Part shown: positions 36,228-52,065 of the stretch, in pieces
Layout of the letters: each line of letters opens with the position of its first letter
Position numbering within the stretch: position 1 is the first letter of the stretch
Source of the DNA: Mytilinidion resinicola
Lineage: Eukaryota; Ascomycota; Dothideomycetes; Mytilinidiales; Mytilinidiaceae
Direction: 5' to 3'
Assembly (NCBI RefSeq): GCF_010093595.1
Contig: NW_022985452.1
Coordinates: forward strand, 1-64,000
Length of the DNA stretch: 64,000 bases
The notes under the pieces: generated by a model
What the model saw: the letters and a program-made list of their open reading frames with translations, nothing else
What the model was told of the DNA's origin: nothing
Databases searched by the model: none
Translations under genes and position numbers: made by a program

Positions 36228-38795
36228 TCACGCATACCGTACACTACTCTGTCTCACAAACCCCGGCGGCGGCAGCGGCGGCGCGGGAATATCCCCCGCC
36301 CCGCCCAAATCTCTCCGCCCCCCTTGGTAGAAGGGCGGCGGGGGGATGTTGTACTCCCCCTGGGGCATGTTATAGCCCGGCTGCCCCATAAGCGGGCCCT
36401 GGCTCCCATTCGGGCTGTCCGAATGCGGCGACCGGTGACCGCGATGGGAGGAGCCATTGCCGCTGCGCGGGCCGTTGCGCGGCCGCCCGCCAGGAACATA
36501 CGGCGGCGGCGGCGCGCCATACGGCGCAAACTGGCGGTTTGCGTAGATCTTGCGTTGGTGGCGGCGCTTGGCGCAGCGGTAGAGGCAGCCGAGGAGCGAC
36601 AGCAAGAGGAGGCCGCCGACGGCGGCGGCGACGCCGATGACGATGGCCTTGTGGCCGTCGATCCACGACTTGACCTCCTTGCCGAGCGACGAGCCGGCGC
36701 AGCGCCCGTTACTGCACTTGCCGCCGCCGCCGCACGGCGTGCCGTCGAGGAAGTTCTGCTGCAGGCCGTAGCACACACCCGAGCCGAACTCGGGGCTGGC
36801 GCAGCTGAGCTGGCAGTTGTTGGCGTCGCAGGCGTACGTGTCGTTGCCTTGGGTGTAGCTGCCCATGACCGTCTTGCACTGCTGGTCGCGGCTGGTGCAT
36901 TGTCCGCTGGCACACTTCAGGCCGCTGGACCCGCACGTCGTGCCGTCGGGCTTGGTCGTGTCTGCTGGGCAGTAGGCTGAGGTGCCGGTGCAGGTCTCCT
37001 GGGGATCGCACTCGCCGGTGGACACACGGCAGACGGTGGAGTTCGAGGCTAACTGACAGCTTTTGCAGCAGTCCTCGTTTGAATCGTCGCACACGGCACC
37101 GGACTTGAATTTGCAAGTTTTGGCGTCGCAGCAGGCGTTGTCACCGCAGCCTGACACTCCGCCGCAATCGCAGTCCTCGCCCTCTTCGACAATGCCATTA
37201 CCGCATTGCTGGCCCGAGATGGTGGTGACGCCTTTGTTGTTGGTAAGACATGTTGTTTTGACACTGTTGCGGAACATAGCTGAGCAGATATTTCCGATGG
37301 AACAAGGGGAGAATTTCGTGATGCCTTGGCCAGTGGAGGGATTCATGATGTACTGTTCGCCTGCATCACAGGTACTGGAGCTAAGAGGGCAGCATTGCTG
37401 CGCCTTGACTGTCGTTCCATCGGAACATGTCGTAGACGTGCAATCGTGGACTGCACCGAACGTGTGGCCGGTTTCATGACTGTCAAAGTTAGCTTCTCTG
37501 ATTTGGCAGCACGTGCAATATGCGGTCACTTACGCAATGACCTGCCACTCTGTCGAGGTTCTCACCACCACATTAGCACCAGCTACGGTCTCCTGGCCGT
37601 CGGATGAATTCGAACTTTGAGATCCCGTAACACAAGCCTGACCCAACCACGCCAAGCCAACAGCAGATCCTGTGTTGCACGTGCTCAACAGGGTCCAATG
37701 CGAATTCGAGTCGGTCTGCGATCCTCTCCACGCCGAAAACAGGTTCAGTCGTGCCTGGATGTCGACTGTAGAAGAGCAGGCCTGATTCCAAGGCATAGCG
37801 GGTGGTGGAGTGCCAGGACATGAAGCCTCGCTGACGGTGAGATTCGCCAAGCCAAGCGAGATATTGAAGGTGCTTTCGTATAAGCTGGAGGCGGAGTTCA
37901 TCTGGGTAATCACATTCTGGCGAGCAGTCTCGGTGTTGTTGAAAGATCCGGTATAGGTGCAGTCTGTAGCGACACCAACGAGAGCGACTTTGCGGGTCGT
38001 GGGACAGCCTTGCGTGTCGCCGATTGTGGAAACCAGATTGACACCAGCAGAGTTTCCTCCTCCTGACGGATTGTCTATCTGTCGTTTTCCAAAGAGAGAT
38101 GAGATAGGAGCGGCCCAGAAGTCGTCCTCGCGCTTCCGCATGCCGGCATACACGGGGTGGTCCGGCATCAGGTTGAACTCGAGGTTATCCGACTGACAGG
38201 CATATTTTGACTCGGTATCACGCTTCAGCTCAGCGTGGTCCCGAACACTCATGATATCCGAGTCTTTGAATACAACCATGTAGTCATCGTCCCGCCCGCC
38301 CAATTCTGGGTCCAGCACATCTCTTGTAGCCTTATAATTCGAACTGAGCTGGACGTGGTGATGATCGTGATGTACGGTAAAGGCTCCTTCAAACAACGGG
38401 TCTAGCCCATCTCTTCTTATTACAATCCGCGCCCATCCGACGTTTGTCCATGGTCCGGACCCCCTCTTCAGCCATGCAGTGCCCTTAAAGACCTTATGCG
38501 CCAACCGGTCTATCGGTTCGATCTTAGTGATAGTTCCATCTTTTCCCAAGTATGATACAGTAGCACCGTCGGCAATAATGTCATAGTTTGGTTCGAGGCT
38601 GAGGCGCACACGACTGCCGGCGAGGTCGAAGGCAAGGTCGAACGACGAGATAGCGGTGACGCGATGATTCTGGGTCAAGATTGACGGGTTCTTTGCAATA
38701 GCGAGGGTTTTCAGAGGATTTCTGGCGGTGGAGCTCCCGGAAACGAGTTCGGTGCAGGTGAGGAGCAGAGCGGCAAAGGCGGCGCGGAGGAGCAT
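36228..38795 (-). CDS. ADAM-type membrane metalloprotease (disintegrin)
   Basis: Two exons, 38795-37534 and 37479-36228. Total 2,514 nt, 837 aa. Signal peptide at residues 1-20 (LLRAAFAALLLTCTELVSG), then a prodomain to about residue 220 ending near a KR site. The reprolysin-like metalloprotease domain starts at about 265. Its zinc motif HETGHTFGAVHD (HExxHxxGxxHD) is assembled exactly across the 54-nt intron. A cysteine-rich disintegrin domain starts at CGNGIVEEGEDCDCGG and continues into an ADAM Cys-rich region. A single TM (about residues 710-730, IVIGVAAAVGGLLLLSLLGC) precedes a Pro-rich cytoplasmic tail (PPPPYVPGG, PAPPLPPPGF). Likely a surface sheddase, as in fungal ADM proteins. Substrates unknown. 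Confidence 0.93.
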
Positions 38796-39642
38796 AACGG
38801 AGGGAGATCTCCCAGGCGCCGAGACCAGGAGATGCAGCGGAGGGAGGTGTATTAACGGCGAGGAAGAACAGCGAGAGACATAGGCGGGGTATGAGAAGCA
38901 GCGAACGAGAGGGAAATACGTGCAAACAGGTGGTTAGGTGGGTAGTAGCACAATCACTGCCCGGGATAAAGAGTGAGAGGCTGGAGTCAGCATAGCCCCC
39001 CCATGATTCGCGGCGCAAGGGGCTAGTAAACTGGGAGCGTCTAGTCTGCATTAGTCCCTTCATAACGGAGTGGCCCGGCAACAACAGACTATTCAAACAA
39101 TCGACAGGGCTCATTCGACACTCGCAAAATGTTGCGAAAGTGCCAGCCAAGTGCAATTATATAGTATCAAGAGCCTCTAAGCAGACGACGTTTGCCACAA
39201 AGAGTCATGTTTATGAAGGAGTGCATGAACTAGATCTGTGTACCACAACGTGGCAGTTTACCAGCTCCCACGCACATCTTGGCCACAGGGTTGGCAAAGA
39301 AACGGCTCCTGGGCAAAGCAATGCCAAGAACCCTCAAACGCATTTCAAACCTGTCAGGTGTCTCGCATCGCAAATCACAGCATCACCACTCTAATTAGGT
39401 TAAAAATCTCCGGCTTGTTCCTATCTGAAGCTCCATATCCAGCACAAGCGACTTAAGGTATAGAAAATACGGAAATTGAAGTATCCAAACATGTCTGCGC
39501 CTTCCAGCTTCGCCACTCTTCCTCCTGCTCAGCTGTCAAAAATACATTTCTTAGCTCATCATGTCTCATCCATTGCCCGCCTTACACTAAGACTGAGTCG
39601 ATGTCTTTCGTTCAATTGTCGTCTTTTATTTGCCTCCTAGGT
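38796..39642. other. Intergenic, nothing recognised
   Basis: About 850 bases between the ADAM start and the acetyl-CoA synthetase stop. It holds the ADAM promoter. No gene or repeat was recognised. Confidence 0.55.
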
Positions 39643-42056
39643 TCACTTCTTTTTCGCTTGGTGCACGACATCGATGATCGTGTTGACAACCGATGGATCC
39701 GAGAGCTGCAATCGTTAGCCTTGGCTTTCATCGTTTCAACCGGCACAACTTACTGTCGAAGTATCTCCAAGCTGGTCCTCCTCGCCGGCAAGAATCTTTC
39801 TTAGAATTCGCCGCATGATCTTGCCGGATCGGGTCTTGGGCAGATCTGGAACAACGAAGATGGCCTTGGGCGCCGCAAACGGCCCGATGGATTTGCGCAC
39901 TTGCAGGATGAGGTCTTTCTTGACCTGATCGTTGGTCTCGTTCCCCTCTTTTAGCGCGACAAAGGCGTTGACGGCTTGCCCGGTGAGGTCGTCGTGAATA
40001 CCGACAACGGCGGCTTCGGCAACCGAGTCTATTACAGTCAATATTGAACCCCATATCTCGGAACAAGTGGCACTTACGGTGCTCGATTAGCGCAGCCTCG
40101 ATCTCAGCAGTCGATAGTCTGTGACCAGAGACGTTGACGACGTCGTCGACACGGCCGCGGATCCAGTAGTATCCCTCATGGTCACGGCCAGCACCGTCAC
40201 CGGTGAACTGATATCGAATTAGCACGAGCCCATACTCCAACCATCAGTTGCACTCACGTAGTATCCCTTGTACACATTTAGATATGTATCCATATACCTC
40301 TTGTGCGCACCCCAGACAGTCCTTGCCATACTTGGCCATGGCTGCTTGAAGGCCAACACACCTTCGACGTCGTTACCGTGGATCTCCTCGCCGGACACGG
40401 GGTCAATGATCGCGGGCTCGATGCCGAAGAAAGGTAGGGAAGCAGAGCCCGGCTTCGTTGGTGTGACACCACCCAAAGGTGTGATGACGTGAGAACCGGT
40501 TTCTGTTTGCCAGTAGGTCTGTCCGAAATGTCAGATCAAGTTACAAGAGCGATCAGGCAATGCGTCAAATATGCAAGAATAACTCACATCAACAATATGT
40601 GCCTCCTCCTTGCCGACAATCTCGAAGTACCACTTCCACACCTCTGCGGCAATCGGCTCGCCCACACTACCCAACACCCTTAGGCTCTTCATCTGGGCTG
40701 TGACGTGCTGGTCACCCGCGCGCTTCAGCAGCCGTAGCGCTGTCGGTGCAACGTAGAACTGGGTGACGTTGTGCTTCGCGACTACGTCCCAGTAGCGGCT
40801 GAAGTTGGGATATGCGGGTGTGCCCTCGAAGACCACCGTGGCTACACCCAGCAACAACGGCGCGTAGACGACGTACGTGTGACCGGTAATCCACCCAACA
40901 TCACCGCCACAGAAGAAGACGTCTTTGTCGTGGATGTCGAACACGTACTTTCCAGTCGAGGCAGCGCCGAGAAGATATCCACCGGTTGTGTGCATGACAC
41001 CTTTGGGCTTGCCAGTGGAGCCGGATGTGTAGAGAAGGAACAGCGGGTCTTCTGAGGACATGCTCTCAGGGGCAATGTATGATGGATACTTCTCAGTCTC
41101 CTCATGCCACCACCAATCCCGGCCCTTGGTCCAGGGCACATCGGCCCCTGTGCGCTTATACACAAGACAGTGGGTGATATCCGGGCATTGCTTTAGGGCC
41201 TCGTCGACGATCTTCTTGGTGCCAATGACCTTGCCACCACGCTTGCCCTCGTCGGTAGTAATGACGACTTTGCTCTTAGCATCAATAATACGGTCGCGTA
41301 GGGAGTCTGATGAAAAGCCGGCGAAGACGACAGAGTGTACAGCACCAATGCGCGAGCAGGCGAGGAATGAGACGACAGCTTCGGGAATCATGGGCATGTA
41401 GAGGGCAACAGTGTCACCTTTCTTGACACCCATCTCCTTCAGGACGTAGGCCAGCTTCGAGACTTCGCGGAGGAGCTCGCCATAGCTGATGGTCCGGCCA
41501 TCCCCGGCCTCGTCGGCCTCGTAGATGATAGCCGGCCTGTCGGGGTCCTTGAAGGCGTGGCGGTCCACGCAATTGTACGAGGCGTTCAGCTTGCCCTCGA
41601 GAAACCACGCGCTGTCGCCATTGATGAAGCTACCACTATGTACGGTCTGGAAGTCGCGCTCCCAAGTGAGAAGCTCGCGCGCAAGGCGGCCCCAGAACTT
41701 CTCGGGCTCCTGGATGGACTCCTTGTAGAGCTGCTGGTAGTGCTCGAGGCCGTCCAGATGCGGCTTTGTGTGCGGGTGCTTGCTGGAGGGTGATTAGCGG
41801 GCATTGTTCTACATCTGATGAGTGCTGATCTGGTGACGATGCAATGCTCTGGGCGAGGCGGGGCGCCGTCTGCTTCCAGGCCTGTGAGAGGCCCGACCCC
41901 GCCCCGCTCGCCCGTCATTCCACCTCGCGTGCCAGAACTCTATCGGGACTGCCGGGAGACTCACTCGAAGAAGGCCTTGGGAACATGGTAGGTGTCGACT
42001 TCGTGCGCCTCAGCAACCACGGGGTTGATGGGCGGCTTCGTCGCGCCTTCAGACAT
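39643..42056 (-). CDS. facA: Acetyl-CoA synthetase
   Basis: Six exons: 42056-41965, 41782-40588, 40518-40258, 40207-40078, 40028-39754 and 39705-39643. Total 2,016 nt, 671 aa, the family's usual length. AMP-forming enzyme that makes acetyl-CoA from acetate, ATP and CoA, needed for growth on acetate and for histone acetylation. Seen: [19 protein letters not shown] (ATP/AMP loop), [10 protein letters not shown] formed across intron 2, [16 protein letters not shown], the hinge region [17 protein letters not shown], and the regulatory acetylatable Lys in [16 protein letters not shown]. The last exon codes only 20 residues ending HQAKKK. It was recognised because LSDPSVV follows EDQLGDTST in the family. 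Symbol follows Aspergillus usage. Confidence 0.96.
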
Positions 42057-44493
42057 GGAGGTGGTTCTGCGGCGGCGATGGAGGGGTAGTTCGGAGATGC
42101 GCTAGGGCGACTGGGGGGAGATGGCGGGGTGTTTGACTCGGGGTTTGAAGGATTTCGCAGCTCTTCCGTGTGGGCAGGCAGGCTAGTTATAGGTAGGACA
42201 GCGCTCCAATTTCGGGTAAAGGGGAGACTGAGGCGGCGCGGAGCTTCTAGCTGCAGTCGACGGGAGCGGCAGGGGCAGTCGGCGGGGAAAAGAGCTCCAG
42301 ACAGGGTAGCTATATGCAATCCGAGCCGGGTGGTTGGGAAGGAGGTTTTTGGGCACAACTATCCAATCCGGCGCCGAGAGTGAGGAGGAAGCGGACAAAG
42401 AGGGCAGCGGTCGATGGTCGCAGCTGTGGGGAGCTCTGGCACCTAAATGTCGATAGGCATTCCCGCGGCTCATGCCACTGCGGGGAGAAGGATGACGAAA
42501 AGGAATCCCCAGCTGGTCCCTTTGTCTGGCCCACAGGTGAGCCGTGACCGAAGCCGCTCCCTTTGGCCGGGCCATGCCACCCACCACGCTGGAAGCCCCC
42601 GCGCCTGCGAACTACTGGAGGCCGGTCCGAGACAGTGGCTGGCGGGAGTGGTGTGTTCAGCGGCCGCCAGCGTTACCCAGACGACTGCGTGGTCAAACAG
42701 TCTTTGCTCTCCATCGTCGTCGTGGTGTCTCTGCGTTCATTGAAGTGTCCCACAGAGATGCTGCAGCCCTGCCGGGAACGGGACGGTACCTAGATTTCCG
42801 AAAATGCAACACCCTGGATCCCCCGCTCTCCACTTCTTCACTCTGGGAAACACTTCAAATCGAGACCTCATAACAAAGATCACGATATCCCAAGACACGC
42901 GACGCGGTTTGCTTCCGAGCAGCCAACGCCAGGTTTAGCGAAGTAATCCATGCGAGAGAATGCAAGCATCAAGCCTGGGCGGGTGCTGCAGCGGGAAAGG
43001 CTTCGGACTTGGGGAAGCTATCCAACGAGAATGATCCGAGGGGACGCTTCATGATAGCCGATAGTCGCAGCGCGAATTCCGGGCCTGTCCCTAGATCCAC
43101 GTCTCTGGAATTCTGAGGGTGAAGTAGGGAGTGATTGTTCGAAGTCATCCCGCTTTCAGAGGCAGCCGGAACCCCATCTCTTAAGCCGTGAACACCTCGA
43201 TGCTGTACCTCTCCTCGACGCGACGCGATGCGGGGTTCATGCACCAGCATTCTTGCTCCTTGATCACGCGCTGCAACACCGGGCAGCCTCTTCCGTCACG
43301 TATACCTCTCTTCTCTGGGCGCCCAGAAGGTGGTACGATCTTTGACGCCTCCACGACTTCCAGAGTTGCATACATCCGATGCCCGAGATGCTCAATGCCT
43401 CAGGCCTTTCCGCCTCGCAAGCGTGCCTCGGGTTGAGATTTTGCTGACTTGTCTTCCGGACCCTTGGCCATAGCGGCATCTGATAATGGATGTTAAATTT
43501 CCAACCACTTCTAGTCACGTTCTAGAAGGCATTGTAGGGCTGAATTATGCAGGTTTCGGAGCCGTCATGTAGCCATCTGCCTCAATATGAATACTAAGAA
43601 CGCTGTCAGTGACGCTTTTTTCTTGAAAATCTTAGACTGATTCGCAAATTGTACGATTCTGGGACCGATTTTCTCGTTCCTTCATTAGATCGGAGCACCC
43701 TCGAACCTTCTTCTCATACTCCAATTACCATGAACATCGCGCCTGATTTACGACCCGTAGCTTTAACATGTGATCCAAGACCCAAATCACACGCTCTCTA
43801 CTACCCACATTAAAGCGAGAAAAAGTTCAGTCGACTGAAGCTATCTCACGCCTCCAATACTCACCACCTTGGAATCGCCAAGACCTACCGCATTCGTCCT
43901 TGCATAAACGCCCATTTGCGCCCTCCTCGTGAATACTTCGCTCTTTGTCCCATAGACACCAAAAGAAAGACAAAAAGCCACGCAAAGTGGTATTCGGCCC
44001 ACCGCCCTTCCCATCGAGCCAAGACCGGCGGTGTACAATAGCATCGCTGCCTAGAGCTGACACTCAAAGAACCAACCACCGAACAAAAGGAAAGGATTCC
44101 CTAAGGAACGATCAGGGTAATTGCGAATATGCAAGTTTAATGATTGGCCACTTTCCTGAGATCTGCTTGAATTTGTTTCGTATATTAATCAAGGCCGACT
44201 GTAAATCACGCACTTTGTGGACAACGAGAAGCCTACCACTCTGGAACCAATGACAAGCTTTACATTGCACCACAGCAAATCGCAGAACTGCTGATCGATG
44301 ATAGGACGGAGATGCGATTTACAACAAATCCATCACTCTACTTGAGCGACGCTCTCATAAGCATACCAAGTCTTGATACCCATACGCACTCCCAGAAGCC
44401 CATAAAGTCGCCCACCCGCTCATAAATTACAAGTTCGTATACGCAAAGTTCGCCGAGACCCAGCAAACACCTAACCCCCTTTCCCCAGCTAAC
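42057..44493. other. Long spacer upstream of acetyl-CoA synthetase
   Basis: About 2.4 kb containing the acetyl-CoA synthetase promoter and the 3' flank of erg1. The part near 42060-42700 is GC-rich with many overlapping chance frames. No gene with family character, repeat or RNA was recognised. Confidence 0.5.
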
Positions 44494-47760
<3,267 letters not shown>

Positions 47761-50743
47761 ATGGCAACCGATAACCTCTCGGGCAGTGCCCAAATCGAAC
47801 CGTTCAACTGGGCATCGCAAACAGTCGAGAACTCTAGTGCAGATGCGAAGCAAAAGCCACGGCAGTTTCAAAGAAATCCCGATGCGATCAACAAGTGGTC
47901 ATCTGGGCCACCAGACACGTACGTCGACAGAGCGCCAACAGAAGACCCGGAACATATATGGCGGACAATAGCAAGCTAGAAAGCAGAGGACTCCACCGAT
48001 TTTCTGAAAGTGTTTTGTTTGTTTGATCGTCCTCCGTCTCTCGATCAGGTCATATCCCGGAGACCAGCGTGGACGTTGTGGACCTACGAGTATGGTTATC
48101 CCAGCTTTTCGAGGTTCTTGAAACTTGCAGAGTCGACTCGGAAATTTCGTTGTAAATTTTCGATCAAGGATATCTATCTCTCCGCGGGAAGGTCCGAGGA
48201 GTACCCGGCCGATGCAATTGATAAAGGCCCGAATGAGTTGTGGAAAAACATCAAACAGCGCCCAATGTGGGAACATCAAAAATCTACTACGGCTACGACC
48301 CGGATCATCAAAATAAAGGATCTTTCGCCCATGGTGTTGACATGCATTATTGGCTCGACACCACGGTATGTTCACTGACTTATGCATGCGCATCTCTTGA
48401 GTATCTACTAAAGGAGTGTGTAGCGTGGACGTCAATTATGTGGCAAATTTTTTTGACCGCCATCTCAAGCTCATGAACTGGGGTAAAGTGAACTTGAACA
48501 AGTTCCAGGACATGGTGGGCAGTGAACTAGTGATGTCGATATAGAGGCGAGTTGCTGATTACATTAGGGCTGGAGGTCGTACACTCTAGAGTACCATTTC
48601 GTCTTTTATCATGTGTCTCTCGACTACGCAGAGCCCGAGCAAGTTCAACACGATCCAAGAGACTGGCGTAGATCTGCTTCTTTCGGGCGGGAGATACAAG
48701 GGAGTACTCGTTATATCCACGAGGCGACAACGTCGTTCCTTCTCGTTGGTCACTTCAGTAATGTGTCTACTTGCATCCAACTGGAAGAGGCGTACTATAA
48801 GGACCCTTACTCAAAAGGCACCAGCAGTCGATCATTCCAGTCCTTCGACGCCCACCAACCGCCAGCCATGCTCTTCCTATCCTGGATCGCTGTAGCCTTG
48901 CACCATGTGTTGTGCAAATGGCAGCGAGCTATAGATGCGGTAGACTCCGAAATAACATTTCCAGTAAGATGCTTCCAGGCGTACTCCTTCGCGCGAACTA
49001 TGCCCTAATTAGAATAGGCAGAAGTGGTGTTCAGTCGGGACAGACTATGTGTGTGAAATGGGCCCATTTCTTTAATCCCGCAATATTGGTACGAAAATGG
49101 TGCTAAGATGGAATTGCAGTGCTCATGACCGATGATCTCAAATTCTCTCACGCGAAAACGTATTACTGGGCTCTACAGATTTACAAGCTTTTTGAGGTTA
49201 GCTAAGTGATGAAAGACGCACGGGCATTTGTGACAACTGACAATACTAGCAAACTCTCAGCGATACTATCGAGTCTTGGGAGAACTTCGAGAAGGAATCG
49301 CTACCTAGGCTACAGCATTCGAAGCTGGACAAAAGAGAATGGGACATCAAGATAGAGAACATCAAAGCAGGCATATCGCAACTTCGGAGCAAGACGGATA
49401 GAGTCAAAGAACGGATTAATCATGTCAAAGACCTACGTGAGGGGGTAAGAATACCAAGCGCATCACTCCATACAAAGTCCCATATACCTAATTTCTCGAA
49501 TAGCTGGCCTCCGCATCTGCATTGTTCGACAGTCGCGCCGCTATTTGCCAAGGGGACAACATCCGATTGCTCACTTACGTTGATTTATTGTTTCTTCCTC
49601 TATCTTTTGGGACGGTTCGTGCTCAGTCTCGATCCCTAACGGTGTCGGCCGTCAACTGATGTTTTGCAGAGTATCTTCGGCATGCAAATCATGGGCAGTG
49701 GTAATGGAACACTCCATGCTTTTGCAATAACGCTCCCTTCGATATTTATCGGAACTGTTCTTCTTATCATGAACCTTCAGAACATCTTGAATGCCTGGGA
49801 TTCCATCATTGGAGGCACGGCAGTCTGGCTTCTCCACAATATGCGCCATCATAGAAGGAAAGACTGGAAACAGCGTGCCTATCAGGTTGAGGAAGACTTC
49901 GCTGCAACCCATACACCGGTTCTCAGAACGCGGCGAAAAACAGGAGGCTGGGTATACCTTATGTTTATTTTCGAAGTAGTACTTGTCGGCGTCCCCACTA
50001 ACGAAGTGCTGGTCGCTCGGGAACTCTACAACTCCCTACTCAAGAAGATTCGGACCCCACGCTCGACTCTAGCAACCGCTTATAATGTTGAGGATGCTTT
50101 AGTCAGCATGAGGACGATACTTGTCATAATGGAGGCTCAGAGGCTACGGGACGATGACGACAACAAAGCACAAAATCAACGAGCATGGAGACAATGGACC
50201 ACAAAGATCGTCTTAGGAATGTTAAAAGTTGTCTGGACGCTGACCAGAGTTTTGTTCCTTCCGATATGGATACCTCTTCTCGTCATCGAGTACCTTCTCC
50301 TAGTAATTTACCTGCAATGGGCGCCTATGCCGCAATCTCACACTATCGCACAACAATCGGAACTAGATTCGAAAGCAATGCCACGTTCTTCATGGCTACG
50401 TGCCTTTCACATCCTGGGTTTGGATTCTCCAGTTCCTGATCCCGAGCCGATGCCAACAATGGCACCAATTCCAAGCGAAGAAGACCTTCCGCTTCGCAAA
50501 ATCGTACGCAGAGCCACTGAGATGGAGAAGAGGAAGAAGAAGACGAGAAGGGCAAGCATTATCGGCACCGAAAAAACGACAAGCGCTAGTAATATGGGCA
50601 GAGGGAAATTGAGCGTGGACTTGGCCCCAGTACGCGAAAGTACCGAGGAGAATAGGGAGAGGAAAGGTCCTATATCGCCTTTATCAACGAGACCGCTCTC
50701 GCAGATCTCTATAGTGGACTCTACAGGGGCTCGGAGTTCTTGA
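47761..50743 (+). CDS. CorA-like transporter family protein, possibly disrupted
   Basis: Multi-exon gene resembling fungal CorA-like magnesium transporters. Recognised: YTLEYHFVFYHVSLDYAEP, LTDD-type DLKFSHAKTYYWALQ, a coiled-coil KTDRVKERINHVKDLREG, then LASASALFDSRAAICQGDNI, and the pore segment LPLSFGTSIFGMQ. The GMN signature of CorA is replaced by GMQ. A second and a third hydrophobic segment follow, then a basic, Ser-rich tail. Introns visible: 48366-48423, a very short one at 48530-48567 (38 nt), and others near 49196, 49446 and 49612. A TAG at 47977-47979 interrupts a frame that is open on both sides (EHIWRTIAS, stop, KAEDSTDFLKV). Either it is a nonsense mutation or a weak 57-nt intron (47923-47979) removes it. 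Joins between 48963 and 49110 are unresolved. Confidence 0.6.
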
Positions 50744-51122
50744 TGGTACTCATGTGCTCATATCGTTCCAGCACACTTAAACATTTTGGTTGCATTCCCG
50801 TTGATTATCCTGAAAAGAGCTGATGCCATGCCTTACAATTCGAGGTACTCAAGATCCCAAAGTTAGTCATCCGCGAATCTCAATCGGCGCGTTGGGTTTC
50901 CAGAATCTCAGTGTCATATGTTGTCAGCTACGATCATAGGTTCATGCCTACATTTATTTTGAATTACGAATCAGTTCAGACTTCTCGGAAACGAATCTAG
51001 ACTCACAAATACTCTCCGCGTTTTCGTGCTCTCTAAACTTAGACTTCCTATTTCCCCAACGTGAGATTACTCCTGCGGTCTCGATCTAAAACTCAAGGTA
51101 AAGAAGATACGGCGGCGCGCGG

Positions 51123-51160
51123 CCCCCCCCCACTCCCCCCCCCCCCCCCCCCCCCCCCCC
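51123..51160. repeat. Poly-C tract (26 uninterrupted C)
   Basis: A run of nine C at 51123-51131, then ACT, then 26 C at 51135-51160. Such runs are rare in fungal DNA and are error-prone in assembly, so the join here deserves suspicion. Confidence 0.9.
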
Positions 51161-51270
51161 TGGGAAGAAATTGCAGGGAATTGGCTCTCGAGGGCGTCAA
51201 AAAGGTTAGGCAAAACGAGCACCGATAGGAATAGAAGGCCTAAAAAGGGTATAAAAACGGAGCAAAGTCG

Positions 51271-51387
51271 GATCTGGCGCCCGTCCCAGAGGAACCCGAA
51301 GTGGACGAGGGGAACGGGCGAGCCATGGATACGACGTCCTCTAGACCATTGTCACGGATATCGATGGCTGAATGGTCCTCGACTTAA
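51271..51387 (+). pseudogene. 3'-end fragment of a second CorA-like gene copy
   Basis: The 38 codons here read DLAPVPEEPEVDEGN, then SRPLSRIS, ending in TAA. The CorA-like gene upstream ends DLAPVRESTEENRER, then TRPLSQIS, at 50620-50743. The order and spacing of matching residues show common descent. Upstream the similarity fades within about 20 residues, before the poly-C tract. No other part of this second copy is in the window. Confidence 0.6.
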
Positions 51388-52065
51388 GAAAAGCCCCAAT
51401 AATGATGCCCCGAGATTCCAGTACCGCTAATATCATATCTCTAGACATACATAAACCGTGCTTCGGAACATGTAGTCAAGCATGCTAGCTAGGGGTTGAC
51501 GCACGATGTACAGGGAACGACCTCCAAACATGCCCGAAAGACTCAGGAACCAAATATTGAGTATTTCACAACGCTGATACATCGGAGCTGCCCTCATCGT
51601 AAAATTCTTAGGTCAATGATGATCTAGACATGGCGCATTACTAAGATTGTATCTATAGCTAAACCCAAAAGAAACTATACCGCGCCCTAAACATCATGAC
51701 GTGGGACATCACTCGAACCATGTCGAGAATCAAAAGGTTTATCTACTGAGCGAGATATTTCTCACACCCATGGCGATGAGTCGTCGCGACTCACGGCCTA
51801 ATTAGATGTATTCGTCGTGGGCCGCGTTCGGCAGATGCTTTTTTGTTCTACGCTAGACTAACATAACTATGCAGAATATATCTGTACTGAGATACCCCTT
51901 TGTGTAGATAAGAGGGCTTGTTTGCTCTAGACTAATTCTTTCATTTCGCTGTTGGGTGTGCGGAGTTTGGACTTTGAATTTGACAAGTCAAAACCTCTAT
52001 TGTGGAAGACTGCATTGCGAGTGACTATATCCTCGTCTATCGACCAACTCTAAATTGACTTCACA

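Larger units (their letters stand above)
50744..52065. other. Spacer with poly-C tract and duplicate gene end
   Basis: About 1.3 kb. It contains a C homopolymer and the 3' end of a second CorA-like copy, both listed separately. The remainder, 51390-52065, shows nothing recognisable and holds the promoter side of the sulfite-oxidase-like pseudogene. Confidence 0.55.

Noticed and set aside
36324..36980. 218-codon open frame on the plus strand within the ADAM gene
   Set aside because: Antisense to the Cys-rich and TM coding region; the Ala/Arg-rich composition is a GC-bias shadow.
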